DNA of 32,993 bases from Methanobacteriota archaeon (lineage in GTDB: Archaea; Thermoplasmatota; Poseidoniia; Poseidoniales; Poseidoniaceae), in the NCBI GenBank assembly GCA_018662825.1, contig JABJFI010000116.1, forward strand, positions 1-32,993, read 5' to 3'. Positions 24,301 to 32,908 of the stretch are shown here, piece by piece. The notes below the pieces were generated by a model. That model worked only from the letters and a program-made list of their open reading frames with translations, searched no databases and was not told the DNA's origin. Made by a program: the position numbers and the translations under genes. Positions within the stretch are counted from its first letter, which is position 1. Each line of letters begins with the position of its first letter.

Positions 24301-27300
24301 TTCATTTGCCCCGCCAGTGAAAAGCCAGGAATCCAGATAAAGTCCAATACTTGCAGAATGGATATTTGAAAACGCAGGCAGAGGGACTTGGCTGTTATCT
24401 AAAGCAAAGGTGAATCTGGCTTCCATACCAGCATTGGCACCGGAGTAGGTACCCAATTCTACGAGTGCAGCATCGCCAAAGTTTGTTGTAGGATTAACTT
24501 CACTGAGATGTGTTTCGCGAATATTTGTATGGCCAAATTGCATTACTTCGTTACCGGTTTGGAAGGTGTATGTATAGGTGAGGTCGCTATTATCGGCATG
24601 ATGAGGGTCTCCGATGGCAAAACTCCAACGAGAGGAAGAAGGCCCAGGAATTGATTGATTGACACCTTGTACCCACCAAGTAAATACTTCACCAGTAGTA
24701 AGAGAATCGGTAAATCGGAATGTATTACCGATAATTTCATTCGCTTCCCAAGAATTGAATTTGTAGACACCAGTTTCATTTGCAATCGTCACGACATATC
24801 CTGTCGCCCCACTGACTGCTGACCATGAAAGAACTGGCTTGTCGTCGGGTTGCAAAGTTGGAGCAGAGATGTTGTAGAGTACTTGTCCATCTTGAGGTGA
24901 TGTCAAAACAGGTTGTGCAGGTGGTTGAATACCATTGACGTTATCGACATACTGTACAACTAATCGAGGACGGTAATCTTCATTGCTTCCTTCTGATGAA
25001 TAGAACGCATGGCTGGTTGAAGGAGTCCCTACTGATTTCAGCAGAATTGTCATCGTCAGATTTCCGTTTGCCACATTGCTTTGAGCAAGACTGGTGAGGT
25101 CCCATTCGACCCAGCCAGATGCTGGAGTGAGGGTAAGGGTCGAGCGAGTGATTTCACTTGTCATACAAGGAACATTGGTGTTCCAAGTAACTGAAGATTC
25201 GGAAAATGTTGAACATGCATGTGCCGAAATCGTAGTTGATGTCGTCCCGGTTACGCTAGTTCGATACATTCCTAGAATCATCGATGTTGGAGTCATGGCT
25301 GTTGGCCAAGGCATTGAACTCAAATCAAATTCAAGATAAATCTGACTTTCTCCCGTTCCAGATGAAGAAGTTCCTAGATTAAGTTGAGTCGCCGAGCCAA
25401 TATTGCCTGTTGCTGAAGAGGAAATTTCTGCATCGGGGACATCGGGGAGAAGACCTGTTTGCGAGAATATGGAGCCACGGCTAACTTGAACAGTATAGTT
25501 CCCTAATCCATCTGTGAAACCTTGATCTTCTGGAATACGGAATTTCTGAACATTTGACCAGTGCCCGATTCGGCCATCTTGGTCACCACGAACACGCCAA
25601 TATTTCCATTCGTCACCTTTCGTAATATTCGTAGCTGACAAAGTGAGGTTTTGAACATCCCAAGTCGCATTGAAAGTACTACCATTCACTACTAAATTCG
25701 AATCGAAGCATTCTAAATCTTGAGTCATTCTACCTTCGGAAGAACCACACAGAACCCAACTGGTGTGATTGCTATCTCCAGATGACCAATTTGCATCTAC
25801 AACTTCAGTTCCACTTGGAGTTGATGCTGAAAGATTCCAAAGTGTCGAGCCATCTACAGGAACCATATTTGTTGGATTAGAAGGAGACCATGGTGATGTC
25901 AACTCATAATTCATGGTAAGTTTCGGGCGGTCTGAAATGCTTGAGTATTCACTGCTAGCAATATAGTATGTGCCATCGATTGTACCATCGATTTCTTCTG
26001 GTTGAATAATAATATTCAGACTCTCTTGCCCTCGTTCAATCGCATGTTGAAGTATTGCAGTGACGTTTATTTCAAAGGTACCGGTGCCATTAATCCAAAA
26101 TCCACTTGTTTCGGGAATCTCGCTATCGGCCGAATGATACGCTCCAGTACCCATCCATGAGGTAGTATTGTTACCAGGATGAGACCAACTTGAAGATTCA
26201 TCCCAGCCAGTAATCATTTCAGAAACAGTGACGAATATATCATCGGAACCTGCAACAACGCTGATTTCCAAAGTAGCATTATTGATTTCATACGATGAAG
26301 GGAAAGGAAGTGATGAGAAATCCATTTCAATCAAAGTTGTAGACTGCAGAATACTATTTGTTGAACTTTGACCAACTGCAAGATATGATGAGCCACCATT
26401 ATTTGCAAGTGAATTACCTTCATCCAAAGTGGTGTCTTGAGTAATCATTGGATACAATTCTGATTCGACAATTGCACCCTCTTGAAGAGAAACCCAAGCA
26501 TGTGTGGAATCAATTTCAGCAGCATCTGTATCTGGTATATGGAATATAGTTGAGTTACTTTGTGGGCCAATCATACCGGCTTGAACAGGTTGAACGGTCC
26601 AGCGTATGGTTTGTGCGTGGTTCAGAGAAGAGGTTGGAGTGAACGTGAGGTTCTGCAAATCAAATAAGGTCGAGTCAACACGTGAATCATAGGTGTAACG
26701 ACCTGCCATATCGTCATCTGCATCCTCAAAAATATGCACTCGCCAAGCATCGACTGAATTCGAGGAATTGTGAGACCAACTGAATTCTGGCGTGTCATTT
26801 GGTATCAATGCATGTGAATTAGTGTCCCATGAGAACGAATTATTTGCTGGTCCAATGTTGATACCAGTCGAAGTTGGAACTGGACTTGTGCCGTTGGACC
26901 AAGTCAAATTGAGCCATGGATGTTGACTGGAAAGTCCTTCGGTTGAGGTAAAGGTGATTACATTCGGTCCGTTTGAATAAGCTGTTATATCATTGGATGC
27001 ATATACCGCCAATGATAGTGTCGAAGAACCAGAGTCCAAAGCCGCCTGTACTGCTTCACTGACATCCCAAGTCATCCAGCCAGCACTGACTGAATCTTGC
27101 AAATCAACATATGGTCCAAGGTCGACACCGAGGTCTCGGCCACCAAGTTGCGACCAATTATTGGTTCCATCATAGGTTGTATCGTTTGCGCTCGTTGTCC
27201 AGTTTTGATACACTGGGCGAACAGCAATTGGTTCTCCTGCAGTGGAAGAAAATTCAGAATAGAGGCTCATTTGAGCAGAGGTGACCCGAGCATTAATTGG

Positions 27301-30300
27301 CTGTGGAATCGAATTCAGAGGGATTTTGATGAGCGAGATAGCCTGACGATTATACGCAACAGCACCGACTTTCAGTTGCGATGAAGAATTGTATGTATTC
27401 GACGCGCCGCTTCCCGATTCAATCACATATGTATCGAGGAAATTCGGTAGATTCAAATTCGGCATTGCTTCCCTGTGATGTAATTCAACTGAAGCACATG
27501 AGCCATCTTGACATGTTTGCCATGTGGTCAAATCAGGGATAGAGAAAGAAAAGGAGTTCGACCAATTGCCGATTTGGTTGGTTGAAGATATTGCCCGAAT
27601 TCTCCAATACCATGTCACACCATCATCTAAATCCGTAACAGGTGTGTATGAAAAATTCGTAACATCAAACCCAGCATCATTCCAGGAAGTCTTCGTTTGA
27701 AGAGAGGTTGAATCGAAAGTTGGTGTTGTATCAAGTTGAACTGCCCAGCCACCGACGGCCAAATTACTTCCAAATGACCAAGTAAGTGATGGACGCTTAT
27801 CCGGAGTGAGGTCAACTCCAGTACCCATAGACCACGAGCCATTCAATGGCGTAAGAGGGAGAGGGTCGCTTGGAACGACATTAGAACCAGGAACATAGAC
27901 AAAAGTCAATTCAGGCTTTTGGGCATCTGCTGCTACACCAGGATACAACTGAACTTCACGGCTTTGACCGGTCCCAATTCCGAGGATTCCAATTAAGAAA
28001 TCAACGCTACGATTCTCACGCATTGCGTTTTGGACCCCTAAGGTGACGTTCCAGTCGATACGGTCGCCAGTAACATAGGATGTATCAAGTTGAATTGAGT
28101 CGAGCAAAGAAGAACGTTCCCAACCCTTTGCACCTGACATTCCCCAGTTATTCGTTCCATCATAGGATGACCAAGTCGCACCATCATCGGTCCAATTGTG
28201 TTGCCGGCTTTCCCAAACAGCGACTTTCGGTGAATTGGTGGGGGTACTTCCAACCACCATCGAAAGGTGAGCTGATTCAACAGCGTATCCAGCAGGGAGG
28301 AGATTTGAGCGTAGATTACAGTTCAAGAGGCCAAGTGCTTCGATTGGATATGTGTTGTATGCGATGAGAAGTTTTGACTCCTCGTTGTAATTTTGCGATG
28401 GCGTACCACTGTCGATATATGTGTCAAGGCATTCGGGGTATAGACCATCATTTGTCCCGTTTCCATGCTTCATTCGGAACTCATATCGCTCGCCACCAAG
28501 CCATGTACTTTCGAGTGAACTAACAAGGAAACTGGATGTAGACCATGGACCATAACGCCCATCTGAATCTTGATAGGCCATTCTCCAAAAGTACATATTT
28601 CCAATATTTAATGCAAGGTCACCGGTCATGTTGAGTATGCCATCTGTAGGTGCGAAGTCATTATCCACTGCAGTGTTAGAAGCCCAAACTCGGTTCCTAA
28701 ATTGTTCATCTGTTGCCAATTGAAGAATCATATCATGAGATGAAGAACTTGGAGTCCAAGAAACCGAAGGCGTCAGATTTGCAGTGAAGTTGTGACCTGA
28801 TTGATTCCAAACAGCCTCTCCTGATAGAGGTGAAGTTAAACTCACGGTTGCTAAAGGTGCTGTTGGCCCCCATGCATAGGTAATAGAAACTGCAGGTTTC
28901 TTGGCGTCATCAGCTGCATCCGATGAATAAAACACGGCACTCTTGGTGCCTGTGGACGAATACGCTTCGTTTTGACCGCGAGCTGTAATCATGAAGTCCG
29001 CACTATCAGTTGAACCACTTTCCAACCATGATTGCAAGACGTCGGTGAATCCAAAGCCGAATTTTGAACTAGCTTGAGAACCGTTTATTCCAGTATCAGA
29101 AGCGGTTGATGAATAGACACGCCCACCATCTGTCCAACTATTGGCGTTGGAACCTCGATTCCAAGTGACTTCACTTTCTATCCATTGATTTGGAACCATT
29201 TCATGCATGGAGAGAAGTGCATTATTTGAAGATGAATCACGCGTAAGGTTGACTTGTGCATCAACAATTGTTGCATTCGATGGAAGACCAAGTAATCCGA
29301 GGTCTAAACGGATATGAATGAGTGATTCTTTATTCGAAGTCACGCTGGTTTCCATGATATCGGATGAACCATATTTGCTATTCTTACTCAGTTGATTTGA
29401 ATAGGAGTCTTCAATGAAGTTCCCAACTACTCCCAAGTCGTCAACATCAACTTCGATACTTGCCGTGCCATCACCATTATCCGTGACAGAATGGGCCGGA
29501 AGAAGGAACTTCTTGGTCACAGACCAATCGCTCAAGGTATCGGTTGAATCCATGCTCCGCACACGGTAATACATCTTTGTGCCGTTTGAGAATTGCTCTG
29601 AAACAGGAACTGAAAATGTTCCGCTGGTCGTCGTTGTGGTAAACGTATCCCAGATGGTAGAATAATGCCATTCAAGATCATTTGCCACCTTGAATTGGTC
29701 ATCGAGAGAGAGTTGGTATTCAACATGGTCTCCAACTAAAGTGTTGTAAGAAAGTGTAGGGGTTATGTCTGCAGACAAAATCAAGTCTCCACTCATCAAT
29801 GGCATATCATCAACAGCGAAATCCGAGACGACCGAACCGCCGTTACCTGCTGCTGATGCCGAAGTCACAAGAACAAGTTCGGGCTGATATAACAGATTAG
29901 TTGAATCAGAGAAATAACATTCATACTCAGAATCAAGTGCTGATATGAGGAAACTTACCGTGGATTCATTCGATAGAGCGGCTTGCTGAGCAATTCCAGT
30001 AACATTGAGTGAAAAGGTGCCGTTGGTAGAGGAACGGAATGGCGGCTCCCATGCCCCACGGTCACTCGTACTGTCAGCACCAAAAGTACTCCAAGGATTA
30101 CCAATATCTGATTGAGACCAAGTTGCAGTGGTTGAATTCCAAGTGGAAAGTGATGCTGGATAGATGATGATATTTGATGATGAAACTGAACTTTCATCAC
30201 ACACAATGTTCAATGTTGCCGAATGTACAGTATCGGAGGAGGTGAAATTCATTGGGAATTCAAACAACAGTCGACTCTCAAACCCAGCGTCAGAAACACC

Positions 30301-30555
30301 AAGATATCCTGTGCTACTTTGATTGTAATTTGTGGTTGGATTGAATTCGTCGATATAAGTATCAGCGGAAGCAGATATCATTGAAGTGACGAGCGAAACG
30401 CTGTGCTGCTCAGCGAGTTCCACCTCATAATCCATCGCTTGAGGTAACAGTAAATCTGCAAATAGGAACATCAAAACTAGGAAGATGGTCAAAGTGGTCC
30501 GACGGGGGGCAGTCTCGCGTAGCATGGGGCTCATCGCGTTCAAGACCTGCGCCAT
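21385..30555 (-). CDS. Giant surface protein: seven DNRLRE/CBM96-like modules, Ig repeats, membrane anchor
   Basis: 3056 residues from ATG 30555. A signal peptide (core TIFLVLMFLFADLLL) leads into seven units of about 325 residues. Each has a DNRLRE/CBM96-like beta-sandwich (motifs DTYID..P..NY, R.LL.FDLSSIP, SAT.SLY, W.ES.VTW), then an FnIII/Ig-like domain with SPLDG or PLNGS openings and SWS or W.FRV strands. The units begin near residues 62, 382, 708, 1038, 1370, 1702 and 2010. Residues about 2200-2930 carry roughly eight Big-like Ig domains, a transmembrane helix (about 2939-2961), an acidic Asp-rich stretch, a Pro/Ala stretch and a Trp-rich end (EWAEDENGTWWYRQEGD). CBM96/DNRLRE modules bind polysaccharides such as alginate in known proteins, so a cell-surface glycan-binding role is likely. 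The frame is open to 30627; 30555 was chosen for its signal peptide and a GGAAGGGA upstream. Its partner gene follows 42 nt downstream. Confidence 0.9.
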   Translation of the reverse strand: MAQVLNAMSPMLRETAPRRTTLTIFLVLMFLFADLLLPQAMDYEVELAEQHSVSLVTSMISASADTYIDEFNPTTNYNQSSTGYLGVSDAGFESRLLFEFPMNFTSSDTVHSATLNIVCDESSVSSSNIIIYPASLSTWNSTTATWSQSDIGNPWSTFGADSTSDRGAWEPPFRSSTNGTFSLNVTGIAQQAALSNESTVSFLISALDSEYECYFSDSTNLLYQPELVLVTSASAAGNGGSVVSDFAVDDMPLMSGDLILSADITPTLSYNTLVGDHVEYQLSLDDQFKVANDLEWHYSTIWDTFTTTTTSGTFSVPVSEQFSNGTKMYYRVRSMDSTDTLSDWSVTKKFLLPAHSVTDNGDGTASIEVDVDDLGVVGNFIEDSYSNQLSKNSKYGSSDIMETSVTSNKESLIHIRLDLGLLGLPSNATIVDAQVNLTRDSSSNNALLSMHEMVPNQWIESEVTWNRGSNANSWTDGGRVYSSTASDTGINGSQASSKFGFGFTDVLQSWLESGSTDSADFMITARGQNEAYSSTGTKSAVFYSSDAADDAKKPAVSITYAWGPTAPLATVSLTSPLSGEAVWNQSGHNFTANLTPSVSWTPSSSSHDMILQLATDEQFRNRVWASNTAVDNDFAPTDGILNMTGDLALNIGNMYFWRMAYQDSDGRYGPWSTSSFLVSSLESTWLGGERYEFRMKHGNGTNDGLYPECLDTYIDSGTPSQNYNEESKLLIAYNTYPIEALGLLNCNLRSNLLPAGYAVESAHLSMVVGSTPTNSPKVAVWESRQHNWTDDGATWSSYDGTNNWGMSGAKGWERSSLLDSIQLDTSYVTGDRIDWNVTLGVQNAMRENRSVDFLIGILGIGTGQSREVQLYPGVAADAQKPELTFVYVPGSNVVPSDPLPLTPLNGSWSMGTGVDLTPDKRPSLTWSFGSNLAVGGWAVQLDTTPTFDSTSLQTKTSWNDAGFDVTNFSYTPVTDLDDGVTWYWRIRAISSTNQIGNWSNSFSFSIPDLTTWQTCQDGSCASVELHHREAMPNLNLPNFLDTYVIESGSGASNTYNSSSQLKVGAVAYNRQAISLIKIPLNSIPQPINARVTSAQMSLYSEFSSTAGEPIAVRPVYQNWTTSANDTTYDGTNNWSQLGGRDLGVDLGPYVDLQDSVSAGWMTWDVSEAVQAALDSGSSTLSLAVYASNDITAYSNGPNVITFTSTEGLSSQHPWLNLTWSNGTSPVPTSTGINIGPANNSFSWDTNSHALIPNDTPEFSWSHNSSNSVDAWRVHIFEDADDDMAGRYTYDSRVDSTLFDLQNLTFTPTSSLNHAQTIRWTVQPVQAGMIGPQSNSTIFHIPDTDAAEIDSTHAWVSLQEGAIVESELYPMITQDTTLDEGNSLANNGGSSYLAVGQSSTNSILQSTTLIEMDFSSLPFPSSYEINNATLEISVVAGSDDIFVTVSEMITGWDESSSWSHPGNNTTSWMGTGAYHSADSEIPETSGFWINGTGTFEINVTAILQHAIERGQESLNIIIQPEEIDGTIDGTYYIASSEYSSISDRPKLTMNYELTSPWSPSNPTNMVPVDGSTLWNLSASTPSGTEVVDANWSSGDSNHTSWVLCGSSEGRMTQDLECFDSNLVVNGSTFNATWDVQNLTLSATNITKGDEWKYWRVRGDQDGRIGHWSNVQKFRIPEDQGFTDGLGNYTVQVSRGSIFSQTGLLPDVPDAEISSSATGNIGSATQLNLGTSSSGTGESQIYLEFDLSSMPWPTAMTPTSMILGMYRTSVTGTTSTTISAHACSTFSESSVTWNTNVPCMTSEITRSTLTLTPASGWVEWDLTSLAQSNVANGNLTMTILLKSVGTPSTSHAFYSSEGSNEDYRPRLVVQYVDNVNGIQPPAQPVLTSPQDGQVLYNISAPTLQPDDKPVLSWSAVSGATGYVVTIANETGVYKFNSWEANEIIGNTFRFTDSLTTGEVFTWWVQGVNQSIPGPSSSRWSFAIGDPHHADNSDLTYTYTFQTGNEVMQFGHTNIRETHLSEVNPTTNFGDAALVELGTYSGANAGMEARFTFALDNSQVPLPAFSNIHSASIGLYLDSWLFTGGANEMTFSVHRIINSQWAQSSSTWNASSTASSGAWGAPGMQAGIDYDATPISTFVDSDMSDKRWVWFDIGVNGMLIDNDNAWIIIATPNRGTLLANFVSSENGLEDNRPKILLNHTNVTSIDLTPTAPSTDADTSVTFSYAAYDHLTMAINAPVVWSATNGSISQTGVFTPYAVGQHTISACFGIICSSEIVTVTPGAPVELVVNPESATISADNSLQIVASVVDQNGNIVSGQTINYLPSNGSMDSSTEGLFIPYASGIQTVQVSWVDLTSTTQTTTVSITVETGLPSYFVVEGCQGTVPAGIWCAVTHTLYDQFGNEIIDVSEAGDLTWTTTNGNYSETSSEYFPDHIGVWHLNLTSTSGAGGSLLLTVGHGQMASLELASSSTSITADEQVWINTTRIDIRGNRLPVLLNSDQWVTPQDSELLVGAPAIWTPTSRGAKILEATYETISAQITITVEAGAIVSLLLIVDNNVSTWESFDITSDDIIDIKVKAYDQKDNRWIVSANWLIEHPEWSSQSFLEQLTGDETTFVPYYASETPYTITASYNDGILQHDVSINVSVSHGDLNSVIISAAGSDGASNTAFDLTADEYIDFSSELYDLDMNTIDSSILAWYLTNLDTGEVELITDSLLNDDMRWGASGVGNWSISASSINDAGFNVSDQVTMVVHHGEAVVISAILDTSEQTAGGQISFVITGQDADGNTFPQLVEWSEDGVTVENITAGQDDGTYIYTATIAGTHTLVYSTGIVESWENISVDPLYIVDSLTVELSSESIDQLGSFTVTVKAFDKYLNPIPIPSSADVDATGRAEVLNQGQGVWNIVTLDDGPQTITITAGTVSEERAVQVEGNVGGFFKAGGALYYVGAVLIAIVSLVILGLLVSTLRGGGSDYDDDEDYSYDEDDDEDDNESSSPAPGPSGPAPEAKSVPEITTATADDTSWQVEHRVDDDGTEWAEDENGTWWYRQEGDTEWGEWTD
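23960..30372 (-). repeat. Seven ~325-residue repeat units inside the giant surface protein
   Basis: DNRLRE-type module starts lie near nucleotides 30372, 29413, 28435, 27443, 26448, 25453 and 24528 on the minus strand, a spacing of 925-995 nt. Each unit is a DNRLRE/CBM96-like sandwich plus one FnIII/Ig-like domain; the last lacks a clear FnIII part and runs into the Ig array. Sequence identity between units is low, so the duplications are old, unlike the near-identical 144-bp repeats at the left end of the window. Confidence 0.75.
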
Positions 30556-30647
30556 ATACTGTCTTTTCCCTTCCGTGCCTATGGGCCCCCTTTCAAGAAT
30601 ACAAAAAAATAGCCAATAACAATACATTTCCTACTTTGATTTTCTTC

Positions 30648-30657
30648 GATAAAAAGG
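30648..30657 (+). promoter_or_regulatory. TATA-like box of rfcS
   Basis: GATAAAAAGG would place transcription start near 30677, leaving a leader of under 20 nt before the rfcS ATG at 30694. Weak prediction. Confidence 0.3.
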
Positions 30658-30693
30658 AGAATGTTCAAGGAGGCTCGGCAATGACATCCATGC

Positions 30694-31650
30694 ATGAGCG
30701 AACTTTGGGTTGAAAAGCACCGCCCCCAGTCAGTCAACCAAATTCGCGGTCAAGCAGCAGTTGTGCAGCGTTTGATCATATATTCTGAAAAGAAAGAGTT
30801 TCCTCATTTGTTATTTGCGGGCCCACCAGGGACTGGAAAAACAACTGCTGCAATGGCTTTGACAAAGGATGTATTTGGAAAAGAATATCGCCGGAATTTA
30901 CTCGAGATGAACGCTTCTGATGAGCGGAAATTAGAAAGTATTCGTACCAAAGTAAAGCAATTTGCTCGTACCGCACCCTATGGAGGCGCCTCTTTCAAAA
31001 TTATTTTCTTGGATGAAGCGGATGCTTTGACCAACGATGCCCAAGGTGCTCTACGCCGAATAATGGAACAGTATGCTGAAACATGCCGATTCATTTTATC
31101 TTGTAATTATTCTTCCAAAATTATTGAGCCAATTCAATCCCGATGTGCAGTGTTCCGATTCCGGCCCTTGGCAGATTCCGACGTCAATGCCCAAGTTCAT
31201 CATGTGGCAAAGGAAGAAGGAGTGAAATTAGAAGATGATGCTGGTGAGGCTTTGACTCGTATCTCGCAGGGTGACTTACGTAAAGCACTCACTGGCCTCC
31301 AAGTAGCAGCAGCTCTCAATATGAAAGTAACACGTGAACTTATCTACGAAACATCAGCAACTGCTCCACCAGAAGCACTCCATCAATTCCTTATGGCGTG
31401 TCGAGATGATGGATTTCATGCTGCACGTCGACGATTACGCGAATTACTTGACAAATATGGCCTCGCCGGTACTGATTTTGTAAATCAATTACACCGCGAA
31501 CTCTACACTGCGGATTTCCTAACAGAAGATGCAAAGTTGGACATGACTGAATGGATGGCTGAAGTCGATTATCGCTTGGTAGAGGGTGGAGGAGAACAAA
31601 TTCAATTGGATGCTCTTACCGCGCGTCTTGTCACTCATTTGCGTGCATAA
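30694..31650 (+). CDS. rfcS: Replication factor C small subunit (clamp loader)
   Basis: AAA+ ATPase that, with the large subunit, loads the PCNA sliding clamp on DNA at primer ends. The 318 residues match archaeal RfcS. LWVEKHRPQ (box II) opens the protein; Walker A is GPPGTGKT (43-50), the sensor region follows EMNASDER, and Walker B is FLDEAD (105-110). The SRC arginine finger lies at 149-151 in QSRCAVFRF, and sensor 2 is in GDLRKAL. The C-terminal collar domain follows. The start is fixed by the conserved MSELWVEKHRP. AAGGAGG at 30667-30673 is 20 nt from this ATG and better placed for an out-of-frame ATG at 30681. It is divergent from the giant surface protein gene. Confidence 0.98.
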   Translation: MSELWVEKHRPQSVNQIRGQAAVVQRLIIYSEKKEFPHLLFAGPPGTGKTTAAMALTKDVFGKEYRRNLLEMNASDERKLESIRTKVKQFARTAPYGGASFKIIFLDEADALTNDAQGALRRIMEQYAETCRFILSCNYSSKIIEPIQSRCAVFRFRPLADSDVNAQVHHVAKEEGVKLEDDAGEALTRISQGDLRKALTGLQVAAALNMKVTRELIYETSATAPPEALHQFLMACRDDGFHAARRRLRELLDKYGLAGTDFVNQLHRELYTADFLTEDAKLDMTEWMAEVDYRLVEGGGEQIQLDALTARLVTHLRA

Positions 31651-31715
31651 TTTCACTTTCACTTTTCGGCAAGGGCGTTAGAAAACAACTCCTTGTATAT
31701 CTCCTCGGCAGAGAT

Positions 31716-31892
31716 ATGACCACTCTTGTTAATCGCTGCTTGGACCTCATGTGTTGGACTGCTGCTGCACCGCTAATACACGTATTACGAAGAAGACAAT
31801 TACAAAAGCAAACCCAAGAACAACGAGATGTGCATCGAATTAGTCGACTGCTCAACAAGATATTATTGGCTCACAGCGATTTACTCTCATGA
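31716..31892 (+). CDS. Possible small helical protein, 58 aa
   Basis: An ATG at 31716 opens a 58-codon frame (MTTLVNRCLDLMCW..., ending LLAHSDLLS) in the 236-nt gap after rfcS. The composition is protein-like: a hydrophobic N-terminal helix, then a basic/Gln-rich stretch (RRRQLQKQTQEQRD) and an amphipathic end. TTGTATATC lies about 20 nt before the ATG. Its stop overlaps the 3' end of the convergent membrane gene by 6 nt. I do not recognise it, and it may be chance. Confidence 0.35.
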   Translation: MTTLVNRCLDLMCWTAAAPLIHVLRRRQLQKQTQEQRDVHRISRLLNKILLAHSDLLS

Positions 31893-32810
31893 GGGTAAGT
31901 CTTCAGGGAGTTGTTCAACGACCCTAAGTTTCCACTCGTATGTACGGGTGTTTTCCCAAGGATCTCCTTGTTCATAAATCGTCACGATGATGTTGTGCTC
32001 TCCGAGTGAAAGGTCAGTGCCTAGAAGTATTGCAAATGCTTGGTCTAAATCTCCATGAGGCATGAGTTTTGAACTGCGTTCAGTATTCGATATATTTCCT
32101 GTGTTTTCTGCGATAACCTCGGCATTGTCCTCCCAGAAATCAGCATGACTTTCAAGTTCTACATCGCCTGCATTATTGGAAAGTGTGACCGAAATTCTTG
32201 CCCCATCAACATTGACGTTGTCTGCCAATCCGAAGAGAAGCCAAATTTCCCCTGTCAGTATTGTATCTTCTTCCACTTCCCAAGTGAGGGCACCAGATTC
32301 ACCCATACCTTTGGAAAAATTGAATTCTCCTCCTTCATTCTGAACCAAAACCCACTTGTCCGCTAATTGTGGCGCCACGATATCACCTAAAGGAGGATTC
32401 ACCAGCAGGAAAGCCATGGCCAAGAAAGTGAACGTATGAAGAAAGCCCGCTTTGAACCAAGTTCCCTTAGTGTACAATTCATTGAAAGAAGATGGCATTA
32501 CCATTCGATGCACTTGTGGAATTAGAAAGATTGCAGCCAATGGTGCCAAATAAAGAATGTCGGATTTTTCAACGGTGGTTCTAGGCATCAGAACATAGCG
32601 CATCAATAATGAAATAATCACGGAGAAACCGATTACAAGCCACATCGATGCGGTTTCTGCTTTTTCTTTGGCAACGTGTTTGACAGGGTCGAAAGGCTCG
32701 ATACCAAGGTCGCGGCCACTGCGCCTTTTCATCCGCTCTTTACCCTCATCAGCCACACGTTTTTGGCGGTCGACAGAGGCAGCAGCCATAGCGGTACTGA
32801 GGTCAACCAT
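31887..32810 (-). CDS. Membrane protein with extracellular Ig-like domain, function unknown
   Basis: 307 residues. The N-terminal ~50 residues are charged and cytosolic (DRQKRVADEGKERMKRR). Three transmembrane helices follow, around WLVIGFSVIISLLMRYVLM, ILYLAPLAAIFLIPQV and AGFLHTFTFLAMAFLLV. The remaining ~160 residues are soluble and beta-rich (LTWEVEEDTILTGEIWLLFGLAD, ARISVTLSNNAGDVELES, LSLGEHNIIVTIYEQGD, YEWKLRVVE) and probably fold outside the membrane as a jelly-roll or Ig-like domain. No known catalytic motif is seen and I do not recognise the family. It is divergent from the tRNA gene (98 nt, nothing recognisable in between). Confidence 0.78.
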   Translation of the reverse strand: MVDLSTAMAAASVDRQKRVADEGKERMKRRSGRDLGIEPFDPVKHVAKEKAETASMWLVIGFSVIISLLMRYVLMPRTTVEKSDILYLAPLAAIFLIPQVHRMVMPSSFNELYTKGTWFKAGFLHTFTFLAMAFLLVNPPLGDIVAPQLADKWVLVQNEGGEFNFSKGMGESGALTWEVEEDTILTGEIWLLFGLADNVNVDGARISVTLSNNAGDVELESHADFWEDNAEVIAENTGNISNTERSSKLMPHGDLDQAFAILLGTDLSLGEHNIIVTIYEQGDPWENTRTYEWKLRVVEQLPEDLPS

Positions 32811-32908
32811 ACCATCTCCAAATGAGTGGAGTGCATGAAGGCTACGGTGAAATTACATCACTTTTCATCCGTATGGTTGAAATGGGGAACGCGACAGGCG
32901 AGAGATAA

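Noticed and set aside
31631-31858. 75-codon minus-strand frame after rfcS
   Set aside because: It overlaps the rfcS end, is Cys/Arg/Ser-rich without recognisable features, and is antisense to the more plausible 58-codon plus-strand frame.
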